Position numbers and translations under genes: made by a program
Notes under the pieces: model-generated
What the model was told of the DNA's origin: nothing
Database searches by the model: none
The model's input: only the letters and a program-made list of their open reading frames with translations
In this document: positions 55,491-61,912 of the stretch, piece after piece
Layout of the letters: every line of letters starts with the position of its first letter
Numbering within the stretch: the first letter of the stretch is position 1
Origin: an uncultured Clostridia bacterium
GTDB lineage: Bacteria; Bacillota; Clostridia; Christensenellales; Borkfalkiaceae
Reading direction: 5' to 3'
DNA length: 64,000 nucleotides
Assembly (NCBI GenBank): GCA_947627565.1
Contig: CANQWO010000002.1
Location: 1 to 64,000 of the forward strand

Positions 55491-57569
55491 TTATTTGAGT
55501 TTTCTTCGCATGCGGAGGGCGTTGAGAACCGCAAGGAGCATGACGCCCACGTCGCCGAAGACCGCCGCCCAAATGGGAAGCGAAAACAGCGCGGTCGCCG
55601 TCGCGACAAGAGAGACGGCCATCAACGCGACCTTGACCGCGATGGAGCAGACAATGTTTTCCGTCACGATACGGCGCGTCTTTTGGGCGCCCCGAAACGC
55701 CTTGGGAAGCGCGGTGAGGCGGTCGCTCACGAGGACGAAATCGCTCGCCTCGATCGCGGCGTCGCTCCCGAGCCCGCCCATCGCAACGGAGACATCCGCC
55801 TCCGCCATGACGGGAGTATCGTTGATGCCGTCGCCGACGTAGAGCAGCGGGCCGTAAGATTTGAGCGCCTGTGCCCGCACGGGCTTTTCCGCCGGCAAAA
55901 GCCCCGCATGGAGCTCATCGACGGGAAGTTCCCGCAGCACCGCCCGGGCGCGTTCCTCGGAATCGCCCGTGAGAACGGCAATGTGCCGGACGCCCGCCCG
56001 CTTCATCTCCCAAAGCGCGTCGGCCGCCTCTTCGCGCAATTTATCGCAAATTTTGACATATCCCAAATACGTCCCCTCTTCCGCGACGTAGATCGTGAGA
56101 TCGCTGCCCGTCTCCTCTTCGCACGCGACGCCGTAAGTTTCCATAAGGCGGTGGCTTCCGACGAGCACATGTTTTCCGTTGACAACGGACGCGATACCCA
56201 TGCCCGCAATCTCCTCGCAGGAATCGGCGGAGGGGCATACCATGTCCGCGAACGCCTGTGCGAGCGGGTGGGAAGAGAGCTTTTCGCTTGCTGCGGCGAG
56301 ATTCAAGACATGGTCCCCGCCTTTTACGTCACCGATCGTAAATCTTCCCTCGGTCAGTGTGCCCGTCTTATCGAATGCGGCGGTCTTTACGCGGGCGAGA
56401 AGGTCGAGCCCGACCGCGCCCTTCGTCAAGACGCCCTCCCGCGCGAGATTGCCGACGCCGGCAAAATAGGTGAGCGGCACGGAGATAATGAGCGCGCAAG
56501 GACAAGAAATGACAAGAAATTCAATGGCCGGCGTGAGCCATTTCACGAAGTCGAAGTTCTGGAAGAGCGGCGGCACGACGGCGATCAGCACGGCGAACAG
56601 CACGACGATGGGCGTATAGATCCTGGCGAACCGCGTGATGAATTTTTCGGGTTTCGCCTTCTTGGCGGAGGAATTTTCCACCATGTCGAGAATTTTGGCG
56701 ACGGCGCTCTCCGAGGCGGGGCGAATGACTTCGGCGCGCACGGCGTTGCCCTCGTTGACGCACCCCTCCAGCATCTCGTCTCCCGCGGCGACTTCTTTAA
56801 GATACGCTTCCCCCGTGAGAGATTTGGTATCCAAGGAAGTCGCGCCCTCCGTAAGGCGGCAATCGACGGGCACTTTGTCGCCCTTCCTGAGCAGGATGAG
56901 CGACCCCACCTCGAGCTCCTCGGGGGCGACTTCGCGTTGGTTGTCCCCCTCGATGAGAATGGCCGAACTGCTCTTGAGCGCCAAGAGGCGCGTGATCGCC
57001 CCGCGGGACGAGCCGACGGCGACGGATTGCAGCAGTTCGCCGATCTGGTAGAGCAGCATGACGGCCGCGGCCTCCATGGTCTCCCCGATGGCGATCGCAC
57101 CGATCGCGGCGACCGTCATGAGCATGTTCTCGTCGAGAAGGACCGAGGGATGAAAACCGTTTTTGAACGCGCGCGGGACGCTTAGAACGACGTTCCACAA
57201 GACACCCCACCCCGCGGCGGCAAAGGACGCGAGAAAGAAGGCGAACGAGACCCACTTGCCCACGCCGACGATCTCGAGGATGAGGGCGGGCACGAAAAAG
57301 GCCGCGGAGATCGCAATGGAGAGGAGCTCCTTGAGATGGCGCTCTCGTTTGACGGAAAGACCCGCTTCGACGATCTCCACTTCTTCGAAATGGGAGATGA
57401 CGTCGACGGCAAGGCCGAGCGCCGCGTCGCTTTCATATTCGAGCGAAACGCGCTGGTTGATGAAATCGGCATGCGCTTCCGAGATCCCCTCGAGCGCCTC
57501 GAGTTCCTCCGAGAGCTCCGCGGCACAGGCGGCGCAGTCGAGATTTTTGATACGGATTACTTTCTTCAT
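55491..57569 (-). CDS. Zn/Cd/Pb-transporting P1B-type ATPase
   Basis: The 692-residue protein exports soft divalent metals across the membrane. It has one N-terminal metal-binding domain with DCAAC (12-15), the actuator motif TGEA at 252-255 (usually TGES), the channel motif CPC at 356-358, the phosphorylation site DKTGT at 400-404, the HP dipeptide at 434-435 and GDGIND near 590. These place it in the ZntA/CadA group. AGGAG lies 8 bases before the ATG. The ArsR-type regulator gene ends 10 bases upstream. Confidence 0.93.
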   Translation of the reverse strand: MKKVIRIKNLDCAACAAELSEELEALEGISEAHADFINQRVSLEYESDAALGLAVDVISHFEEVEIVEAGLSVKRERHLKELLSIAISAAFFVPALILEIVGVGKWVSFAFFLASFAAAGWGVLWNVVLSVPRAFKNGFHPSVLLDENMLMTVAAIGAIAIGETMEAAAVMLLYQIGELLQSVAVGSSRGAITRLLALKSSSAILIEGDNQREVAPEELEVGSLILLRKGDKVPVDCRLTEGATSLDTKSLTGEAYLKEVAAGDEMLEGCVNEGNAVRAEVIRPASESAVAKILDMVENSSAKKAKPEKFITRFARIYTPIVVLFAVLIAVVPPLFQNFDFVKWLTPAIEFLVISCPCALIISVPLTYFAGVGNLAREGVLTKGAVGLDLLARVKTAAFDKTGTLTEGRFTIGDVKGGDHVLNLAAASEKLSSHPLAQAFADMVCPSADSCEEIAGMGIASVVNGKHVLVGSHRLMETYGVACEEETGSDLTIYVAEEGTYLGYVKICDKLREEAADALWEMKRAGVRHIAVLTGDSEERARAVLRELPVDELHAGLLPAEKPVRAQALKSYGPLLYVGDGINDTPVMAEADVSVAMGGLGSDAAIEASDFVLVSDRLTALPKAFRGAQKTRRIVTENIVCSIAVKVALMAVSLVATATALFSLPIWAAVFGDVGVMLLAVLNALRMRRKLK

Positions 57570-57579
57570 ACAAAAACTC

Positions 57580-57927
57580 CTAAATTTTACAGTGAAGGTG
57601 CGTACAGGCCAGCTCCAACACGGCGACGACGTGCTCGTCGGCGAGCGAATAGGCGATGGTCTGTCCGTCGCGGCGGGCCTTGACGATGCCGGCCGCCTTC
57701 AAAATGCGAAGCTGGTGGCTGACGGCGCTCTGCGTCCCCCCCACGGCCTCGACAATGTGGTAGACGCACATCTCGCCGTGCCGAAGCGCAAAGAGAATTT
57801 TCAATCGGCTGGGCTCGGAGATGGATTTGAAGATCTCCGCGACCCGCGCGACGTCCTCCTCCGCCGGCATGTTGCGCGCCGCACGCTGCGCCGCAAGCGC
57901 ATGTTCTTCTTCGTGACCGCAGGCCAT
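57580..57927 (-). CDS. ArsR/SmtB-family metal-sensing repressor
   Basis: The 115-residue winged-helix repressor has the DNA-reading helix TQSAVSHQLRILKAAG (65-80). The ELCV-like segment EMCVYH at 52-57 and a C-terminal cluster of His99, His110, His112 and Cys113 could form metal sites like those of CzrA/CadC. The ATG at 57927 has GGAGG 6 bases upstream; the longer frame crosses the operator. It should repress its own gene and the ATPase until Zn or Cd binds. Confidence 0.92.
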   Translation of the reverse strand: MACGHEEEHALAAQRAARNMPAEEDVARVAEIFKSISEPSRLKILFALRHGEMCVYHIVEAVGGTQSAVSHQLRILKAAGIVKARRDGQTIAYSLADEHVVAVLELACTHLHCKI

Positions 57928-57942
57928 AATTCCTCCAATATC

Positions 57943-57968
57943 AATATATGAATAACTGTTCATATATT
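57943..57968. promoter_or_regulatory. ArsR/SmtB operator overlapping the -10 box
   Basis: Arms AATATATGAA (57943-57952) and TTCATATATT (57959-57968) form a perfect inverted repeat of the SmtB type. Confidence 0.85.
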
Positions 57969-57992
57969 AACACATTCAAAAAACGCTGTCAA
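57964..57992 (-). promoter_or_regulatory. promoter of the metal-efflux operon; -35 is the loop of the upstream terminator
   Basis: On the minus strand TTGACA (57992-57987), 17 bases, TAATAT (57969-57964). Confidence 0.82.
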
Positions 57993-58000
57993 GCGTTTTT
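57979..58000 (-). terminator. terminator of the pseudouridine synthase gene
   Basis: Stem AAAAACGC/GCGTTTTT on the minus strand; its six-base loop is exactly TTGACA. Confidence 0.75.
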
Positions 58001-58009
58001 GTAAATTTT

Positions 58010-58813
58010 TTATAAATTTTTCGGCGAGATGAACTTTTTGCCGTCGAGGTAGGCGAGTTCGCCGCCCGCAAAGAGCGCGAGCTCCTTGGAGAGCAGGCGC
58101 TGCCTTGTCGCGTGGAGCGCGCGGTTGCGGGCAAAGTCGCCGTATTTTTCGTCGCCGACCACGGGGAGGCCCAAGAAGGCGAGATGCGCGCGGATCTGGT
58201 GCGTCTTGCCCGTGTGCAGGGTGACGCGGAGGAGCGAAAGTTCCCCGCGGCGCTCGAGGAGATCGTATTCCGTCTCGATCGGCTCCCCTCTTCCCGCCCG
58301 GTTGACGCTTACGCGCGCACGCGCGGCGTCCTTTTCAAGGAACGCCCTCTCGACCGCGTGCGCCTTGGGTTCTCCGAAGACGAGCGCATGGTAGATCTTC
58401 TCGACGCGGCGCGTGCGAAAAGCCGTAAGTAACGCCTCACTCGCGGACATGGTATGCCCGAAAATCATCAAGCCCTCGGTGTTGCGGTCTAATCTGTGAA
58501 TAAAATAGGTCTCCCGCGTCTCGGCGAGCGCCGCATATACGGCCTCGGCGCGCACCCCGCTCTCCTTGTCGATCACGGCGACGTTTTCATCCTCATAGAG
58601 GACCGTAAACACGCGTTTTTGCGCCTGCGCGGGCGTCAAAAAGTAGCTGACCTCATCGCCCGGGTGCAAGGGGCAGTCCGCGCCCACCTTTGCGCCGTTG
58701 ACGCGCACTTCGCGGGCCTTTAAGAGCGCGGGAAGCGCGAGCGCCGCCTGTGCGTAGGCGGTCTCGGTAAATTCTTTGAGCGTGGTGTCGGTCGTGACGG
58801 TGTACTTTTTCAT
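58010..58813 (-). CDS. RluA-family RNA pseudouridine synthase
   Basis: The roughly 267-residue protein has an N-terminal S4-like domain (LPALLKAREVRVNGAKV) and the catalytic motif HRLDRNTEG with the active-site Asp. Later family segments are KTHQIRAHLAFLGLPVVGDEKYG. It isomerises uridines in rRNA or tRNA; which site cannot be told. I use the ATG at 58813; 58822 is three codons longer. Its first 161 bases overlap the feoB frame. A CCATGTCCGCG copy (58442-58452) replaces the usual sequence after the catalytic motif with GHTMSAS. Confidence 0.88.
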   Translation of the reverse strand: MKKYTVTTDTTLKEFTETAYAQAALALPALLKAREVRVNGAKVGADCPLHPGDEVSYFLTPAQAQKRVFTVLYEDENVAVIDKESGVRAEAVYAALAETRETYFIHRLDRNTEGLMIFGHTMSASEALLTAFRTRRVEKIYHALVFGEPKAHAVERAFLEKDAARARVSVNRAGRGEPIETEYDLLERRGELSLLRVTLHTGKTHQIRAHLAFLGLPVVGDEKYGDFARNRALHATRQRLLSKELALFAGGELAYLDGKKFISPKNL

Positions 58814-60524
58814 GGATCCCATAAAATGCGGTGAAGCAGAACAGGAGGGCGGGAAGCGTAACGGCGACGCTGCCCGTCAACAGGAAGTAGACGAGGTAAC
58901 AGGCCAGGAGCGCGGAGAGCGTCTGTGCCGCCGCATAGAGCAGGGCGCGCCCGGCGCCGAGCTCGCGCGCCGTCGCGGCGATGGCCGAAACGCAGGGCGA
59001 GCAGGTGAGCATAAAGACGGAGAACGCGAACGCGCTCGCGGGCGGGTAGGGAAACGCGCCGTAGAACATGGCGATGGCGCCCGCAACGTTTTCCTTGGCG
59101 ATCAGCCCCGAGATCGCGGCATAGGCGATGCGCCAATCCCCCATCCCGACGGGCGCAAACAGGCAGCCGAGGGGTCTGCAAATGCGCGCCAGCATACTGT
59201 TTTCCACCGTGCAGAGCGCAAACGACGGGTCGAACGAGGACAGCAGCCACGAGAACAGGAAGAACGCGAGCACGACCGTCGCCACCTTTATTATAAACTG
59301 TTTTATCTGAAAGAGCAAGGATTTGAGCGTAAAAAGCGGCGCCGGAAATTGCAGCGGTGCGAGCTCCATGACGAGGGGCGGCGTCTTTTCCTTGAGATAC
59401 AGGGCGGCGATGAGGGCGAGCCAGACGCCCGCGCCGTAGAGGAGAAGCGCGGCCGCAAAGGCATTTTCAAAGAACGAGGCCGAGAGCGTCAGGTAGACGG
59501 GCAACTTTGCGCTACACGAGAGATACGGGAGGCAGAGGATGACGCGGCGCTGCATGCGCTTGTCGTCGAGCCCCTTGGTCGTGGTGACGGCGACCGCCGT
59601 ACACCCGAACCCCATGAGCAGGGAAAATACGGCGCGCCCGGAGAGCCCGATCCGCGAGAGCAGGCCGTCCGTCAAGACGGCAAGGCGGGACATGAGCCCG
59701 CTCTCCTCGAGGACGATCAAAAAGAAATGCAGCAGCGCGATCTGGGGCAAAAAGCTGAGCACGCTGCCCAAGCTCATGAGAATGCCGTCCGAGACGAGGC
59801 TGCGGACGACGGGAGACGGGATCGCCGCCGCATAGCCCGCCAAGGTCACGGTGAAAAACTCCTCCACGAGCGTCTTCAGAAGATCGCCGGGCATTCCCGA
59901 AAAGAAGGTCACGAAGAAGACGGCGAGCAGGAGCGCCACGAAGAAAAAGAGACCGAAAAATCCATTCAAAAGAAAGCGGTCGAATCTGCCGAGTTGCTCG
60001 CTCGGGAGCGAAACGAGGCCACCCATGTCCGCAAGCGGTACCTCGCGAAGCGGTCCGTCCAACAGTTTTCCGACGGCCGACGCGACGTCGTCTTCCGCGA
60101 ATAAAACGGGGATCCCGAGGCAACGCCGAAGCCCGTCCGGATCCAGCCTTCCCCCCTCTCGCTCGAAGCGGCGGCGCTTGGTGAGCACCAGCATGCATTT
60201 TCTTCTGCCCGCCGTCAGCGCATGCATGAGCGGGACCGTCCGCGAAAGGCCCGCGCATTCCGCGACGAAGACGATCGCGGCGGACGGTCTCTCCGCGACG
60301 TACCGCGCCGCAAATTTTTCCTCCATGCTTCGCCCTTCCGTCGTATAGATACCCGGAAGATCGACGAGCGTGCACGGGCGGCCGCCGATCACCGCCTGCT
60401 TTTCCAGCGCGTCGACCGTCACGCCGTGCCAATTCCCGACGTGGGCATGGCCATGGGCGAGGCGGTTGAACAGCGTCGACTTGCCCGCGTTGGGATTGCC
60501 GACGAGGAGCACTACGCCGAGCAT
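58653..60524 (-). CDS. feoB: short FeoB-like ferrous iron transporter
   Basis: The 623-residue protein starts with a G domain (GNPNAGKS at 9-16, NWHGVTVD, DLPGIYTTEG). The membrane part has the FeoB gate signatures GFGC and LSCSAKLPVY. It is shorter than usual (700-770). The expected NxxD guanine-specificity motif is replaced by LTKRRR. The last 50-57 residues (after FTAFYGIHEKVHR) are Arg-rich, unlike FeoB, and are coded within the pseudouridine synthase gene in another frame. It overlaps feoA by 13 bases. Imports Fe2+. Confidence 0.85.
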   Translation of the reverse strand: MLGVVLLVGNPNAGKSTLFNRLAHGHAHVGNWHGVTVDALEKQAVIGGRPCTLVDLPGIYTTEGRSMEEKFAARYVAERPSAAIVFVAECAGLSRTVPLMHALTAGRRKCMLVLTKRRRFEREGGRLDPDGLRRCLGIPVLFAEDDVASAVGKLLDGPLREVPLADMGGLVSLPSEQLGRFDRFLLNGFFGLFFFVALLLAVFFVTFFSGMPGDLLKTLVEEFFTVTLAGYAAAIPSPVVRSLVSDGILMSLGSVLSFLPQIALLHFFLIVLEESGLMSRLAVLTDGLLSRIGLSGRAVFSLLMGFGCTAVAVTTTKGLDDKRMQRRVILCLPYLSCSAKLPVYLTLSASFFENAFAAALLLYGAGVWLALIAALYLKEKTPPLVMELAPLQFPAPLFTLKSLLFQIKQFIIKVATVVLAFFLFSWLLSSFDPSFALCTVENSMLARICRPLGCLFAPVGMGDWRIAYAAISGLIAKENVAGAIAMFYGAFPYPPASAFAFSVFMLTCSPCVSAIAATARELGAGRALLYAAAQTLSALLACYLVYFLLTGSVAVTLPALLFCFTAFYGIHEKVHRHDRHHAQRIYRDRLRTGGARASRALKGPRSARQRRKGGRGLPLAPGR

Positions 60525-60736
60525 ACTTCGATCTCCCGCGCGATCTCCCGCGCAAGGGCGACGCGGCTGGCTTCCGACGCAATGAGGTAGGTATGGCCGA
60601 GCGGCGATCTTTTCAGAAGCGTGAGCCGTGCGCCGGGATAGACGCCGAGGGCGGAAAGTCGGCCGATGAGCGTTTCGGCCCGCACCGAAAGCACCCGCGC
60701 GCGCTGTCCGCATGAAAGTTCGCAAAGATTCATCAT
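60512..60736 (-). CDS. feoA: FeoA domain protein
   Basis: The 74-residue SH3-like protein has the FeoA pattern LxxLxxGQRARVxxV...LxxLGVYPGARLTLLKRSPLG...VALAREIAREIEV. FeoA assists FeoB. Two adjacent ATGs (60736, 60733) are candidates; the ribosome site is poor and a T run from the upstream terminator reaches the start. Confidence 0.85.
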   Translation of the reverse strand: MMNLCELSCGQRARVLSVRAETLIGRLSALGVYPGARLTLLKRSPLGHTYLIASEASRVALAREIAREIEVCSA

Positions 60737-60743
60737 AATAAAA

Positions 60744-60780
60744 AATGCGGAACCGACATCAATTATGCCAATCCCGCATT
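60744..60780 (-). terminator. hairpin plus T run between the DUF378 gene and feoA
   Basis: AATGCGG (minus strand from 60780) pairs with CCGCATT, followed by TTTTATT; the loop is 23 bases, so it is a modest terminator. Confidence 0.5.
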
Positions 60781-60793
60781 CCGAACGCAAAAT

Positions 60794-61039
60794 TTACGCT
60801 CTGCTCTCCTCGCGCACGACGCGATTGCCGCGCAGTTTGAGAGCGCCGTTTGTGATGATGGGCGAGATGATGAGCCAGATGGCCGCAAGCGCGATAAGCG
60901 AATAGACGATGATCGCGCCGATCGCACGCGGGCCCTGGAAAATGGCCGACACCAGGTTGAAGTTGAAGATGCCGAACAGCCCCCAGTTGAGCGCGCCCGT
61001 CAGGACAAGGATATAAGAGATCAAGTTTGCAATGACCAT
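60794..61039 (-). CDS. DUF378 (YuzA-type) small membrane protein
   Basis: The 81-residue protein has two membrane helices and the family opening ISYILVLTGALNWGLFGIFNFNLV. Function unknown throughout the family. AGGAGG precedes the ATG at 61039. It lies upstream of feoAB but is separated by a hairpin. Confidence 0.9.
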   Translation of the reverse strand: MVIANLISYILVLTGALNWGLFGIFNFNLVSAIFQGPRAIGAIIVYSLIALAAIWLIISPIITNGALKLRGNRVVREESRA

Positions 61040-61301
61040 TGTGTTTCCTCCTGCAAACATCTTGTGCAGGTGGAAAAAGTTTATACGCGCTTGCCTTCAA
61101 AGTCAGCAAGCTTGCGGGGCGGCGTGGCAAATTGGGCCGCGCACGGCGGAAGTCAATTCCGCCTAACGCACATGACTTAATTCACGAATTTTTCCTTTAC
61201 GGAAAAATTCCGTGAGCGGAAAACTCCTTCGTTTTCATTTTTTCTTAGCCGCACAAACCTTGCTGTTTCATCAGACAGTAAGCGCGAAGCGCAAATCGGG
61301 G

Positions 61302-61333
61302 GAAAAAACAAAAAGTGTGATTTTTGTTTTTTC
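61302..61333. terminator. A/T-rich 13-bp hairpin in a gene-free stretch
   Basis: Perfect arms 61302-61314 and 61321-61333. The gap 61040-61390 has no supported gene but holds this and other hairpins (61146-61164, 61183-61214) and a one-mismatch motif copy at 61370-61380. Confidence 0.6.
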
Positions 61334-61390
61334 AGTGAAACAGGAAATCTTTGACCTCATTTCCTATACCCATGTCTGCGATCATCCCTT

Positions 61391-61800
61391 TATGAAGCGC
61401 CCACCCCCCTACCCCCCCTCCCGAGGGAGGGGGTGGAAAAGCGCCTCCTTGGGGAGGAGCTGTCACAAAGTGACTGAGGTGGGGGTCTCTTCCCCCTTCA
61501 CCCGCTTTCGGCGGAGGGCCCCTTGGGCGAAGCGCCCCACCCCCCTGCCCCCTCCCGAGGGAGGGGGTGGGAAGAGCGTCTCCCTTGGGAGGGGGTGAAA
61601 AAAGCGCCTCCTTGGGGAGGGGGTGGGAAGAGCACCTCCTGGGGGAGGAGTTGTCACGAAGTGACTGAGGTGGGGGCCCTTCCCCCTTCACCCGCTTCGC
61701 GAGAGGACCCATTCGGGAGGGTGCCACCCCCCCTTCCCCCACTTCGGCGGGCGAACACCGAGCCCCGCCTTCGGCGGTGAGCCCTTTTGGGGGGACGCCG
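61391..61800. repeat. cluster of GC-rich palindromic intergenic repeats
   Basis: Two types of block recur. One is a CCCTCCCGAGGGAGGG palindrome unit (near 61408 and 61548). The other pairs CTCCTTGGGGAGGAG-like and GTCAC-AAG-GTGAC hairpins ending in TGAGGTGGGGG (near 61446-61480 and 61637-61675). Similar TCACxxAGTGAC plus TGAGGTGGG repeats occur in many gut Clostridia, from memory. Frames across it are low-complexity and rejected. Confidence 0.8.
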
Positions 61801-61847
61801 AGAACCTGCTGTCCCCCATGAATGAGGATGCCTGCTCCTGTTCGCGA

Positions 61848-61877
61848 AAAGGGCGGCCGCGTAAGCGGCCGCCCTTT
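61848..61877 (-). terminator. terminator of the partial surface-protein gene
   Basis: A perfect 13-bp stem AAAGGGCGGCCGC/GCGGCCGCCCTTT with a GTAA loop. A short tandem TATCCTATCG repeat (61879-61907) separates it from the gene stop. Confidence 0.85.
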
Positions 61878-61912
61878 CATATCCTATCGTATCCTATCGT
61901 ATCTATGCTTTC

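Noticed and set aside
61212-61880. Frames through the palindromic repeat cluster
   Set aside because: Low-complexity Pro/Arg/Gly translation of hairpin repeats, no ribosome sites.
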